Part shown: positions 1-8,376 of the stretch, piece after piece
Layout: every line of letters starts with the position of its first letter
How positions within the stretch are numbered: the stretch's first letter is position 1
From: Poriferisodalis sp965231925
GTDB lineage: Bacteria; Actinomycetota; Acidimicrobiia; Acidimicrobiales; Poriferisodalaceae
Direction: 5' to 3'
DNA length: 64,000 nt
Assembly (NCBI GenBank): GCA_965231925.1
Contig: OZ246894.1
Location: 1,302,001-1,366,000 of the forward strand
Notes under the pieces: generated by a model
Seen by the model: only the letters and a program-made list of their open reading frames with translations
The model's database searches: none
What the model was told of the DNA's origin: nothing
Program-made: the position numbers and the translations under genes

Positions 1-402
1 TCGCTGCCGCTGAGCGTCGTGCCGACTGCGTTGGGCGGCTGGTTCGCGGCTGACTTTGTTGCCGATTCAGGGGGTGTCGCGCTGGGCGCGCTGGCCGCGG
101 CGGCGCTGGGAGCAGTCGCCTATTCGTGCCAGTTCGTGCTGCTGGGGCTGCTGTTCCGCAAGGCCGTCCTGTGGGGGATCGCGTATGTGCTGCTGTGGGA
201 GGGCTTGGCGGTGGGCCTCGGCGACTTCGCCGAACGCCTGTCGCTGCGCGGGTACGCCCGCTCGGTGCTCGCGCAGATCTCCGATGTCGATCTTGGCTTC
301 ACGACCTACGGGCTCATCACGGCGATCGCCGTGCTCGCTGGCGTCTCCGTGGTCAGCCTGGCGTTCGCCACGGTGCGACTCGGCCGCCTCAACGTGGATT
401 GA
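1..402 (+). CDS. ABC-2 type permease, C-terminal fragment
   Basis: The reading frame is open from the first base, so this is the 3' end of a gene that begins outside the window. About 133 residues are visible. They form three or four hydrophobic stretches separated by short polar loops, and the segment YVLLWEGLAVGLGDFAERLS resembles the last third of ABC-2 type export permeases, which often carry a VLLWEG-like helix before a SVR(Q/E)Y-type loop. The ATPase partner would be expected upstream. The family call rests on this pattern only. Another polytopic membrane protein remains possible. Confidence 0.5.
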   Translation, partial: SLPLSVVPTALGGWFAADFVADSGGVALGALAAAALGAVAYSCQFVLLGLLFRKAVLWGIAYVLLWEGLAVGLGDFAERLSLRGYARSVLAQISDVDLGFTTYGLITAIAVLAGVSVVSLAFATVRLGRLNVD

Positions 403-421
403 CCTCACTCGCTGGGTCAAC

Positions 422-490
422 CCGACACTGAGTTCCCGTGCGCCGGGTACACCCGACACTGAGTTCCCGTGTGCCGGGTACACCCGACAC
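422..490. repeat. 31-bp tandem repeat, two copies plus 7 bp
   Basis: Two copies of a 31-bp unit (422-452 and 453-483) differ at one base and are followed by the first 7 bases of a third copy. The unit begins CCGACACTGAGTTCCCGTG. The partial copy supplies the CACAAT hexamer that sits 6 nt before the next gene, so the array abuts the presumed promoter of the glycosyltransferase. Confidence 0.9.
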
Positions 491-499
491 AATGGGCGG

Positions 500-1516
500 G
501 TGCGGCTGGTCATCCAGATTCCCTGCCTGAATGAGGCGGAGACATTGGGGGAAACGCTGGGTGCGCTGCCGCGCGAGGTGCCCGGCTTCAGCGAAGTCCT
601 GTGGCTGGTCGTCGACGACGGCTCGACTGACGACACGGTGAGGATCGCCCGCGACCACGGCGCCGACGCAGTCGTGAGCCTGACGCAGAACAAAGGGCTC
701 GCCGTGGCCTTCGCCAGCGGCCTCGACGCCGCACTGCGCATGGATGCCGACGTGATCGTGAACACCGACGGCGACAACCAGTACGACGCGGCCGACATTG
801 CCAAGCTCACCGAGCCGATCGTCGCCGGCCGGGCCGATCTGGTGATCGGCTCGCGCGACATCCGCAACCACCCTGAGTTCTCGCCGCTCAAGAAGCGGCT
901 GCAGCGGCTCGGCTCGTGGACGGTCCGGCAGGCCTCGGCGACCGATGTGGCCGACGTCACCTCCGGATTCCGTGCCTACAGCCGGGAGGCTGCGCTCGCA
1001 GCGAACGTCGTGTCGCGGTTCACCTACACGCTCGAGACGGTGATCCAGGCCGGCAAGTCAGACCTCGCAGTCACCGATGTGCCGGTGCGGGTGAATCCCA
1101 CGACTCGCCCGTCGCGCTTGTTCCGCTCCAAGCGCCAGTACGTGCGCAGGGCCGCGGGCACGATCGTCCGCGTCTATGCCATGCACGAACCGCTGCGGGT
1201 GTTCGCAGTGCCTGCAGCGCTGTTCGCCGCAGTCGGTGTGTTCCTGTTCGCCCGATTCGGATGGTTCCTGGTGACCTCAGACGGCTCAGGCCACGTGCAG
1301 TCCCTCATTATCGGTGCCGTCGCGCTGCTCGTGGCCATGCAACTCGTGATGCTCGGCGTCCTAGCAGACCTGCTGCGCGCCAATCGGGTGATCGCCGAGC
1401 GAACGCTGCGCCGGGTCCGCACCATAGAACTCGACGTCGGAACACTTCTGAATGAGCGACAGGCGACGGAACGACGACGCTTCGAGAACGTGTCCGGTGA
1501 GGGAACAGATCACTGA
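500..1516 (+). CDS. Family 2 glycosyltransferase with C-terminal membrane segments
   Basis: A 338-residue protein. The GT-A fold of family GT2 is shown near the N-terminus by IPCLNEAETLGETLG, then VVDDGSTDDT and NTDGDNQYD (the DxD region). The domain is of the dolichyl-phosphate mannose synthase type, which moves sugars from nucleotide sugars to a polyprenyl phosphate. Two hydrophobic helices follow (about residues 235-310, AVPAALFAAVGVFLFARFG and IIGAVALLVAMQLVMLGVLA), so it is anchored in the membrane. The GTG start at 500 was chosen because the upstream open frame crosses a tandem repeat with no protein-like content, and a CACAAT box lies 6 nt before it. The acceptor cannot be deduced. Confidence 0.8.
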   Translation: MRLVIQIPCLNEAETLGETLGALPREVPGFSEVLWLVVDDGSTDDTVRIARDHGADAVVSLTQNKGLAVAFASGLDAALRMDADVIVNTDGDNQYDAADIAKLTEPIVAGRADLVIGSRDIRNHPEFSPLKKRLQRLGSWTVRQASATDVADVTSGFRAYSREAALAANVVSRFTYTLETVIQAGKSDLAVTDVPVRVNPTTRPSRLFRSKRQYVRRAAGTIVRVYAMHEPLRVFAVPAALFAAVGVFLFARFGWFLVTSDGSGHVQSLIIGAVALLVAMQLVMLGVLADLLRANRVIAERTLRRVRTIELDVGTLLNERQATERRRFENVSGEGTDH

Positions 1517-1595
1517 GCGGTGAGGTCGGCAGGGGCATCTGCGACGTTGCGACCTGCCGGATCGCTGGAGCAGGGGACCCTGCCGCCCTCACCGC
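1517..1595. repeat. Palindromic intergenic repeat, short form, copy 1
   Basis: 79 bp beginning on the base after the glycosyltransferase stop codon and lying between two convergent genes. The arms GCGGTGAGGTCGGCAGGG and CCCTGCCGCCCTCACCGC match at 17 of 18 positions. The interior carries the family signature GCGACGTTGCGACC then GGATCGCTGGAGCAGG. It could work as a two-way terminator. Confidence 0.85.
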
Positions 1596-1621
1596 GGGCG
1601 CGCGCCCAGCTCCAGCCAAGT

Positions 1622-3385
1622 TCAGGAAATAACGACGACCACGTCGCCGGCGCCGACGGTGTCGCCCGGCTCGATCTTGATCTCGCTGACGGTCCCCGAG
1701 CGGTCGGCGTTGATGCTGTTCTCCATCTTCATGGCTTCCAGCACGACGACGCCCTCGCCGGTTGTGACCTCTTGGCCGATCTCGACGAGGATCTTGACGA
1801 TCGTGCCCTGCATCGGGACGGTCACCTGACCGGTCCCGGCGCCGGCCGACGCAGCACCGCTCGCGCGCCGGGGGCGGGCTGCCGTGTTGGCGGCGCTGGC
1901 TGGCGGTGCTGAATCGGGCACCCATGCGCTCACCGAGAATCGCTTGCCGTCGACTTCCACCACTACATCTCGCCGCACGAGCGGCACGTCTTCGCCGTCG
2001 GACCCCCCGGTGGGCTCGGCGTCGATCTTGCCGCTCACGCCGCTCAGATCAAGCCGTTCCTCCACCCACTTGGTGCTGTGGGTGCCGGCCTGAAAGTCGT
2101 CTGAGGCCATGATCTCGACGTGTGCCGCGGCGGTCGTTGCGACGCCGCCGACGCTCAGCTCGCCAAGGGCCCGCTGCATGCGGCCGATGGCGGTCGGGCG
2201 ATCTGAGCCCCACACGACCAGCTTGCCGATGAGGTTGTCGTAGTACTGGCTGACGGTGTCGCCCGATTCGTACCCGCCGTCCCAGCGGACGCCGAACCCG
2301 TCGGGCACACGCAGCGATGTCAGCGTGCCCGGTGACGGCAGGAATCGGCCGCCCGCGGGATCCTCGGCATTGATGCGCGCCTCGATCGCGTGGCCGACCG
2401 AGGTCACTTCCGACTGTGTGAACGACAGCGGCTCTCCGGCCGCAACGCGGATCTGCTCGCGAACCAAGTCGATGCCGGTCACCATCTCGGTGACCGGGTG
2501 CTCCACCTGCAGCCGGGTGTTCATCTCCAAATAGAAGAACTCGCCGTCCTGGTACAGGAACTCCACGGTGCCAGCGTTGGTGTAGCTGCAGCCACGGGCC
2601 ACTGCCACCGCGGCATCGCCCATCGCCTTGCGAACGGCGTCATCGAGCAGCGGCGCGGGGCTCTCCTCCACCAGCTTTTGGTGCCTGCGTTGCGCGGAGC
2701 AGTCGCGCTCGCCCAGCCACACGGCGTTGCCGTGGCTGTCGGCGATGATCTGCATCTCGATGTGGCGCGGCCAGGTGAGGTACCGCTCCATGTAGCACTC
2801 GCCCCGGCCGAAGAAGGCTTCGGCCTCACGCTGTGCGGACGCCAAGGCAGCTTCGATCTCGTCGGGTCCGTTCACCACCTTCATGCCGCGGCCGCCGCCG
2901 CCATAGGCCGCCTTGATGGCGATGGGATAGCCGTGGTCGGCACCGAACGCTTCGACGTCATCGCTCGAAGCGATGACCTCGGTGGTGCCGGGAACGCCGG
3001 CGACGCCGGACCGTTCGGCGGCGAGGCGTGCGGAGATCTTGTCGCCCATCACCTCGATGGCCTCGGGCGGCGGCCCGATAAAGGTCACTTCCCGCTCGGT
3101 GATGGCGCGGGCGAAGTCGGCATTCTCGGAATAGAAGCCGTAGCCGGGATGGACGGCATCAGCGCCGCACCGCGAGATGACATCCAGAATTGCCTCGGTA
3201 TTGAGGTAGCTCTCGGCTGCTGTCTGGCCGCCCAGGGCGAACGCCTCGTCCGCGAGGCGCACATGCAAGGCGTCTCGGTCCAGTTCGCTGTACACGGTGA
3301 CCGTCGGAATGCCCAGCTCGCGGCAGGCCCGGATGACTCGCACCGCGATCTCGCCCCGGTTGGCGATGAGGAGCTTGCTGAACAC
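1622..3385 (-). CDS. Acyl-CoA carboxylase alpha subunit (biotin carboxylase-BCCP fusion)
   Basis: 587 residues. The biotin carboxylase part (about 1-450) shows KLLIANRGEIAVRVIRACRE, the glycine-rich ATP loop KAAYGGGGRGMKVV and FFYLEMNTRLQVEHPVTE. After a variable linker, the last 80 residues are a biotinyl carrier domain with EAMKMEN; the lysine near residue 553 is the biotin site. The family carboxylates biotin with ATP and bicarbonate and passes CO2 to a carboxyltransferase beta subunit that is not in this window. Substrate (acetyl- or propionyl-CoA) cannot be told from this subunit. The biotin ligase that would modify it is divergently encoded only 153 bp away, which fits a shared control region. 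Confidence 0.92.
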   Translation of the reverse strand: MFSKLLIANRGEIAVRVIRACRELGIPTVTVYSELDRDALHVRLADEAFALGGQTAAESYLNTEAILDVISRCGADAVHPGYGFYSENADFARAITEREVTFIGPPPEAIEVMGDKISARLAAERSGVAGVPGTTEVIASSDDVEAFGADHGYPIAIKAAYGGGGRGMKVVNGPDEIEAALASAQREAEAFFGRGECYMERYLTWPRHIEMQIIADSHGNAVWLGERDCSAQRRHQKLVEESPAPLLDDAVRKAMGDAAVAVARGCSYTNAGTVEFLYQDGEFFYLEMNTRLQVEHPVTEMVTGIDLVREQIRVAAGEPLSFTQSEVTSVGHAIEARINAEDPAGGRFLPSPGTLTSLRVPDGFGVRWDGGYESGDTVSQYYDNLIGKLVVWGSDRPTAIGRMQRALGELSVGGVATTAAAHVEIMASDDFQAGTHSTKWVEERLDLSGVSGKIDAEPTGGSDGEDVPLVRRDVVVEVDGKRFSVSAWVPDSAPPASAANTAARPRRASGAASAGAGTGQVTVPMQGTIVKILVEIGQEVTTGEGVVVLEAMKMENSINADRSGTVSEIKIEPGDTVGAGDVVVVIS

Positions 3386-3526
3386 GAGTGAAGTCCTAAC
3401 TGTGAGGTCCTGGCTGCGATGGCCTTTCGGTGCAGGCCGATTGCTGCCAAGTCGGGCCAGTCGGCATCACTTCATTTTCGACCGGCAGCGGGCAAGTCTG
3501 TCGGCTGTCGCCGCGAGTGCCACCGC

Positions 3527-3532
3527 TACGCT
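3527..3532 (+). promoter_or_regulatory. -10 box for biotin ligase, leaderless type
   Basis: TACGCT ends 6 nt before the GTG at 3539. The spacing leaves no room for a ribosome binding site, and this decided the start over the longer upstream frame. Confidence 0.55.
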
Positions 3533-3538
3533 CCCGGT

Positions 3539-4501
3539 GTGCCTGGATCGCCCGACGCCGGCGCCATCGAGTCGCCGCACTTCGGATCCGTTGGCGGCAC
3601 TCGCTTCACGGATGTCGAATGGTACGACGAGATCGGTTCGACCAACACAGAGTTGCTCGATCGGGCCCGCCGGGGAGCGCCCGAAGGGGTGGTGCTGATC
3701 ACCGACCTGCAAACCGCCGGTCGCGGTCGCCGCGGTCGGCGTTGGACGGCGCCGCCGGGCACCTCGCTGATGATGTCGGTGCTGCTGCGACCGCCGCCGG
3801 GTCCGCTGCCTCCCACTCGAGCGGCCTTGGTGACGCTGGCGGTTGCGCTGGCCGCCGCTGATGCCTGTGAGCAAACCAGCGGCGTCAGGCCGCGGCTGAA
3901 ATGGCCCAACGACCTCGTGATCGCTGACAGTGCTGGTCGTGACAGTGCTGGCCCTGACAGTTCTGGTCGTGACAGTGCTGGCCCTGATCGCAAGCTGGCG
4001 GGCATCTTGGCCGAGTCGATCAGCACGCACGGAGCGCTCTCCGCGCTCGTGGTGGGCATGGGTCTCAACACCGGCTGGCCGCAGGTGCCGCCAGAGCTGG
4101 AAGGCGTCGCGACGAGCTTGAACCTGGAAGCTGGCGCAGCCGTGGACCGCACGGCGCTGGCCCGCCGGGTGCTCGAGGGCCTCGAGGCTCGCTACGAGCT
4201 GCTGTGCAGGGCCGATCACGGCTTGGGCGGCGGTTCGGGCGCAGCCGCTGTGCTGGACGAGGCGCGCCGGAATTCCGCCACGCTCGGCCGCCGGGTGCGC
4301 ATCTCGTTCGATGCGACCGCCGACAGGCCCGCGACCGACGACCCCAAGACTGGCCCGCCCATCCTCGAGGGGCTTGCGAGCGATCTCGATGCGCACGGGC
4401 GGTTGCTGGTCACCGACGACGCCGGGGCGATCCACACCGTGGCAGTCGGCGACGTCGTGCACCTGCGGCCGGCACCCGGGCCACAGCGACCTTCGAGCTG
4501 A
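3539..4501 (+). CDS. birA: Biotin--[acetyl-CoA-carboxylase] ligase
   Basis: 320 residues without the N-terminal DNA-binding domain of repressor-type BirA, so probably only a ligase. It activates biotin to biotinyl-AMP and attaches it to the carrier lysine of the divergent carboxylase. Seen in order: EIGSTNTELLDRA, the biotinyl-AMP loop GRGRRGRRW, KWPNDLVI, RKLAGILAES and VGMGLNTGWP. Between KWPNDLVI and RKLAGIL, where homologues usually have only a few residues, there is an insertion of four DSAG(R/P)-type pentapeptides (residues 130-149) encoded by 15-bp tandem repeats. The inserted loop is hydrophilic and should sit at the surface. The GTG start at 3539 is favoured by a TACGCT box; an upstream ATG at 3419 in the same frame adds residues without family similarity. 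Confidence 0.88.
   Translation: MPGSPDAGAIESPHFGSVGGTRFTDVEWYDEIGSTNTELLDRARRGAPEGVVLITDLQTAGRGRRGRRWTAPPGTSLMMSVLLRPPPGPLPPTRAALVTLAVALAAADACEQTSGVRPRLKWPNDLVIADSAGRDSAGPDSSGRDSAGPDRKLAGILAESISTHGALSALVVGMGLNTGWPQVPPELEGVATSLNLEAGAAVDRTALARRVLEGLEARYELLCRADHGLGGGSGAAAVLDEARRNSATLGRRVRISFDATADRPATDDPKTGPPILEGLASDLDAHGRLLVTDDAGAIHTVAVGDVVHLRPAPGPQRPSS
3926..3985 (+). repeat. In-frame 15-bp tandem repeat inside birA, four copies
   Basis: Four 15-bp units of the type GACAGTGCTGGTCGT or GACAGTGCTGGCCCT, the third with one extra change, encode DSAGR DSAGP DSSGR DSAGP. R and P types alternate, so the array could have arisen by doubling a 30-bp pair. Confidence 0.95.
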
Positions 4502-4540
4502 CGCTTAGCCGAAGCGCCGATGGGTGGGCCCTTTCGTTGT

Positions 4541-4679
4541 CGCACCAGTTGTTTCCCGCTCTTGTTCCCGATTTCCATTGACTCGGCGCTCACGGGCCGC
4601 TCGGGCCACGGCTTCGCCCTGTGCTTACCGCTCTAGCTCGCTTCGCTCGCGGGCCGCTCGGGCCCGGGGCTCAGCCTCT
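4541..4679 (+). repeat. 139-bp perfect direct repeat, copy A
   Basis: Identical by eye over 139 bp to 7239-7377, in the same orientation, 2698 bp away. It lies between birA and pepA and contains CGGGCCGCTCGGGCC twice. A shorter variant of its central and final parts occurs at 33762-33810. No coding potential is evident on the plus strand. Confidence 0.95.
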
Positions 4680-4780
4680 TCGCGAGATTTCTCAGCGTCG
4701 GGTGCCCCCGTCAGGTAGAACCGCACTGCGGGCGCTGGTCACCGCCGTCCGCACCCCATCTCCGACTAAGCGAGGACTCC

Positions 4781-6277
4781 GTGCCGCTCACTGTTTCGCC
4801 CGATGCCTTCGAGGTTGTCACCGACCCCGCCGCTGCGATGCCGACTGCCGCCGCCGACCGGCCGGTGCGCAGCGATGCCCTCGACACCCTGGGGGCCACG
4901 CCGAACTACTTGGCGGCCAGCGGCTTCGACGGCTCTGCGGGCAGCACGGCACTCATGGCAGGCATCGCCGGTACCGCAGACGACACGATGCCGATCGCCG
5001 TCGGGCTCGGCGCTGAGGGTCTGAGCGCCGCCGATGTCCGCAAAGCGGCGGCGAATCTGTGGCGGGCAGCATCGAAGGTCGACTCGCTGACCTCGGCGTT
5101 GGCTGCGGTCGCGGCCGACGATCTCGGCGCCGATGTTGCCCTCAGCGCGGTGGCCGAAGGCATGCTCCTCGCGTCCTACGGGTTCAACGAGCACAAGGGC
5201 GACCCTCCCGAAGCTGACGCGCTCGGCCGCGTCGTGCTCGCCGTGCCCGACGGCACCGACACCGCGGCTGCCCTCGATCGTGCCGCGGCGGTTGCCGGCG
5301 GCATCGCCCTGGCCCGCGATCTGGTCAACCAACCGGCCGGAGCGCTCACGGCGAGCGGACTCGCCGACGCTGCCGTCGAGGCCATCGAGTCGGCTTCCGC
5401 AGCCACCGATCCGGCGGCGGGCACTGCCTCAGTCGAGGTGTGGGACCGCGAGCGGTTGGCGTCGGAGCGATGCGGCGGGCTGCTGGGCGTCAATGCGGGT
5501 TCGACGGAGCCGCCGGCGCTCATCCGCATGCGCTGGCAGCCCACTGCCACGCCGCGCGCCACGGTTCACCTGGTCGGCAAAGGCATCACGTTCGACACCG
5601 GTGGGCTCAACCTCAAGTCCTTCGAAGGCATGGAATGGATGAAGATCGACATGGGGGGCGCTGCTGCGGTCATCGGGGCGATGAGTGCCATCGTCCGATT
5701 GGCACCCGACATCGCGGTGACCGGCATCTGCTGTTGCACCGACAACCAGCCCGGCCCTACGGCCACCAAGCCCGGGGACGTGCTGCGCATCCGCAACGGC
5801 AAGACGGTCGAAGTGCTCAACACCGACGCGGAAGGCCGGCTCGTCCTCGCTGACGGACTGTCGCTTGCCGTCGAGGAGGAGCCCGACCTGGTCGTGGACC
5901 TCGCCACGCTGACGGGTGCCTGCATGGTGGCGCTGGGCGACAAATACGCCGGGCTCATGGGCAATGACCCGGCGGCGATCGAACGCGCCCAGGCTGCGGC
6001 GCTCGCTGCTGGGGAACGCCTGTGGCACCTGCCGCTGCCTCCCGAATACCGCGAGCAGCTCGACTCGCCGATCGCCGACCTGCGCAACATCGGCAAGAAC
6101 CGTTACGGGGGCACGCTCCACGCGGGCCTGTTCTTGTCGGAATTCGTCGGCGAGACGCCATGGGTGCACTTCGACATCGCCGGACCTGTGCGCACCGATG
6201 CCGACGCCGGCGAACTGGCCAAGGGGGCATCGGGCTTTGGCGTGCGCACGCTGGTGGAGCTGATCTGCGGCTGGTGA
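4781..6277 (+). CDS. pepA: Leucyl aminopeptidase, M17 family
   Basis: 498 residues, the usual length for cytosolic M17 aminopeptidases, which remove N-terminal residues with two metal ions. The C-terminal catalytic domain has GKGITFDTGGLNLK (metal-binding lysine and aspartate), MKIDMGGAAAV and the family signature NTDAEGRLVLADGL. The N-terminal half is the less conserved domain. The GTG start at 4781 begins with a normal N-terminus, and upstream of it lies only repeat DNA and about 100 bp of unassigned sequence. The gene sits between the two 139-bp repeat copies together with the next gene. Confidence 0.93.
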   Translation: MPLTVSPDAFEVVTDPAAAMPTAAADRPVRSDALDTLGATPNYLAASGFDGSAGSTALMAGIAGTADDTMPIAVGLGAEGLSAADVRKAAANLWRAASKVDSLTSALAAVAADDLGADVALSAVAEGMLLASYGFNEHKGDPPEADALGRVVLAVPDGTDTAAALDRAAAVAGGIALARDLVNQPAGALTASGLADAAVEAIESASAATDPAAGTASVEVWDRERLASERCGGLLGVNAGSTEPPALIRMRWQPTATPRATVHLVGKGITFDTGGLNLKSFEGMEWMKIDMGGAAAVIGAMSAIVRLAPDIAVTGICCCTDNQPGPTATKPGDVLRIRNGKTVEVLNTDAEGRLVLADGLSLAVEEEPDLVVDLATLTGACMVALGDKYAGLMGNDPAAIERAQAAALAAGERLWHLPLPPEYREQLDSPIADLRNIGKNRYGGTLHAGLFLSEFVGETPWVHFDIAGPVRTDADAGELAKGASGFGVRTLVELICGW

Positions 6278-6329
6278 TTGGCCCCGCCGTGCCCTCGAGC
6301 CGGCGACGGCGCGAACCCAGCCAGAGGGG

Positions 6330-7058
6330 CTAGGTGCGGCGACGTGTGCGCTGACGCACGCAGCGTTCCGCCCACGCCCAGGCGGTCGCTTCGTTAGCGG
6401 CGCTCGGCGCCAGCCCGAGCGTCACGAGCCGCTCGGCGGACTCGTGCAGACCGTGACCGAGCGTCAGCATGCAGATCGCGAGCAGCCGCGTCTCGCCGAC
6501 CGAGAAATCCGCATGACCGTCAATCCGTGACCAGTGGCCGACTTCCTCACGCAATTCCGGCGGCATCCGCATCTGCAGCCGGCGGGGCACCGGTGGCACC
6601 CGCGTGCGGACGATCAGCACCGCGTCGTCGTCGAAGTGCGCCAGGTCGAACATGCCGCAGCGTTCGATGGTTCTCATGAAGGTGCTCTGACGGCCGCCGC
6701 GGTGCTGCAGTCCCAATCGCCGGGCGGTGGAGTCGAGGTCCAGGCGGAGCTCCTCGCCGGGCGCCAGCTCGTCGAATTCGCGCGCGAGCAGCCGCAACAG
6801 CCACACCGCGCTCGGGCCGAGAATGGCAACCCAGAATCGCTCGACGTAGATCGAGCGCGGATCGTGGCCGCGGCGCCGCAGATTGGGGTCGTCCCACGGC
6901 CGCACCCGCAGGACATGCACTGGATCACCCGACGAATCGTTGGACGCTGCGGGGTTCGGCTCGGTCTCGGCGCCGCCAACCAGCCGCAACGCGGCTGCAG
7001 CGGACGGATCAGGCACCGTTCGACTCTGGGGGACGGCGTGTATCTCATCAGTTCGCAC
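6330..7058 (-). CDS. Conserved hypothetical protein
   Basis: 242 residues, no signal peptide or convincing membrane helix. The core (about residues 50-190) runs LRVRPWDDPNLRRRGHDPRS, YVERFWVAILGPSAVWLLR and, later, GRQSTFMRTIERCGMFDLA. I recall this pattern from uncharacterised proteins common in actinobacteria, some of which look like small helical replication or regulatory proteins. No function is claimed. The GTG start has a good ribosome binding site (AAGGAG about 7 nt upstream), unlike most genes here. An AT-rich segment lies 50-110 bp upstream. It is convergent with pepA, with 52 bp between the stops. Confidence 0.7.
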   Translation of the reverse strand: MRTDEIHAVPQSRTVPDPSAAAALRLVGGAETEPNPAASNDSSGDPVHVLRVRPWDDPNLRRRGHDPRSIYVERFWVAILGPSAVWLLRLLAREFDELAPGEELRLDLDSTARRLGLQHRGGRQSTFMRTIERCGMFDLAHFDDDAVLIVRTRVPPVPRRLQMRMPPELREEVGHWSRIDGHADFSVGETRLLAICMLTLGHGLHESAERLVTLGLAPSAANEATAWAWAERCVRQRTRRRT

Positions 7059-7110
7059 GGGGGCTCTCCTTCTCGACGGCGTGCCACGTTGGGCCGCGGT
7101 TGTTGTTCGT

Positions 7111-7165
7111 TGCCGAACATATTCTTGTATATCAAAATATATGAATACAACATGAAAAATACTGT
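7111..7165. promoter_or_regulatory. AT-rich island with inverted repeat, probable promoter/operator
   Basis: Bases 7121-7170 are about 18% G+C by count in a high-GC context. TTGTAT (7125-7130) and ATACAA (7145-7150) form inverted arms around an ATATCAAAATATAT-like core. On the minus strand a TTTACA hexamer and TATTCA, 15 nt apart, could serve the hypothetical gene starting at 7058. The whole gap 7059-7394 holds only this island and repeat copy B. Confidence 0.4.
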
Positions 7166-7238
7166 AAATTGCTTGTCGCTCGTCAGATCAGGGCGGTTGC
7201 CACGAGAGTCCGCGTCGACAGGTGAACCTTCTCGCTGC

Positions 7239-7377
7239 CGCACCAGTTGTTTCCCGCTCTTGTTCCCGATTTCCATTGACTCGGCGCTCACGGGCCGCTC
7301 GGGCCACGGCTTCGCCCTGTGCTTACCGCTCTAGCTCGCTTCGCTCGCGGGCCGCTCGGGCCCGGGGCTCAGCCTCT
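7239..7377 (+). repeat. 139-bp perfect direct repeat, copy B
   Basis: Identical by eye to 4541-4679. The similarity decays over about 15 bp on the left and stops within a base or two on the right. It ends 17 bp before the Sir2 gene. Confidence 0.95.
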
Positions 7378-7394
7378 AGGCCAGACTGTGTCCG

Positions 7395-8213
7395 ATGAGC
7401 CCAGCCGAGAAAGTCCCAGCGTCCGATTCGAGCCCCGACATCGATGACGACGTCCGAACAGTGGCGCGATGGATCGACGAGGCGAGCGCCATCACGGTGC
7501 TCACCGGCGCCGGGATCTCCACGGACTCGGGAATCCCAGACTTCCGCGGTCCCAATGGTGTGTGGACCAAGAACCCGGCCGCCGAGAAGCAGGCGACGCT
7601 GCAGAACTATCTGGCCGATCGCGAGGTGCGGGTGCTGGCCTGGCGGGCCCGCATGGATCACCGAGCGTGGGGCGCCGAGCCCAACGACGGTCACCGAGCC
7701 CTCGTGCAGTTGGAGCGTCGCCGCAAGCTGGTGTCGCTGCTGACCCAGAACGTGGACGGTCTGCATCACGACGCCGGGTCCGATCCGGACAAGATCGTGG
7801 AGGTGCACGGCACGATCCGCGAGGTTGCGTGCTTGGAGTGCGACTACCGCGACGAGATGGGCGTCGTGCTCGGCCGGGTCCGGCTCGGCGCCGACGATCC
7901 GCCCTGTCCCGACTGCGGGGGGATTCTCAAGAGCGCCACGATCAGCTTCGGCCAGCAGCTCGTGGCGCGAGATCTCTTGCGAGCCCAGATCGCAGCCGAG
8001 AATTGCGATCTGATGCTGGCCGTGGGAACCACGCTGGCCGTCTATCCGATCGCTGCGGTGGTACCGACGGCAAAGTCCGCAGGCGCGCGAGTGGTGATCG
8101 TCAACGCCGAACCCACCGAGATGGACCACCTCGCCGACATGGTCCTGCGCAAGTCCATCTCGGAGGTCCTCCCCCGAATCTGCGGCGGCACCCCCCGCCA
8201 GCGTTCGGTGTGA
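7395..8213 (+). CDS. NAD-dependent protein deacylase, Sir2 family
   Basis: 272 residues. Sirtuin signatures are clear: ITVLTGAGISTDSGIPDFRG (NAD binding), LLTQNVDGLH, the catalytic histidine in IVEVHGTI, and a zinc ribbon with cysteines in CLEC and CPDCGG. The end of the Rossmann fold is shown by LMLAVGTTLAVYPIA. Sirtuins remove acyl groups from lysines with NAD as co-substrate, often on central metabolic enzymes. The ATG at 7395 is preceded by CAGACT and 7 nt, the leaderless arrangement seen elsewhere here. It appears to be a single gene. Confidence 0.93.
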   Translation: MSPAEKVPASDSSPDIDDDVRTVARWIDEASAITVLTGAGISTDSGIPDFRGPNGVWTKNPAAEKQATLQNYLADREVRVLAWRARMDHRAWGAEPNDGHRALVQLERRRKLVSLLTQNVDGLHHDAGSDPDKIVEVHGTIREVACLECDYRDEMGVVLGRVRLGADDPPCPDCGGILKSATISFGQQLVARDLLRAQIAAENCDLMLAVGTTLAVYPIAAVVPTAKSAGARVVIVNAEPTEMDHLADMVLRKSISEVLPRICGGTPRQRSV

Positions 8214-8293
8214 CCAATTCCTGACCAACTGGCTGGCGCGTAGGGGCTGAGAATCGCGGCGCGTGTGGGAGAACACACTGCACGTAACTAAAA

Positions 8294-8319
8294 CCTGACC
8301 TGATAGGTAGGATTTAGGT
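8294..8319 (+). promoter_or_regulatory. Possible operator overlapping a -10 box upstream of the rhodanese-ThiF gene
   Basis: CCTGACC (8294-8300) and GGTAGG (8306-8311) form an imperfect inverted repeat followed by another AGGT. TAGGAT at 8308-8313 is a plausible -10 box, so a bound repressor would cover it. The regulator is unknown. Confidence 0.3.
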
Positions 8320-8376
8320 CCTGAGTCTGGTCTGATGACTGGGCGCTCCCGAATGCGACGACTTGGGAGGCCTGCG

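Noticed and set aside
6674..7291. Minus-strand ORF starting MSAESMEIGNKSGKQL across repeat copy B
   Set aside because: It overlaps the better hypothetical gene in another frame, has no ribosome binding site, and its start is just the 139-bp repeat, which gives the same peptide at copy A.
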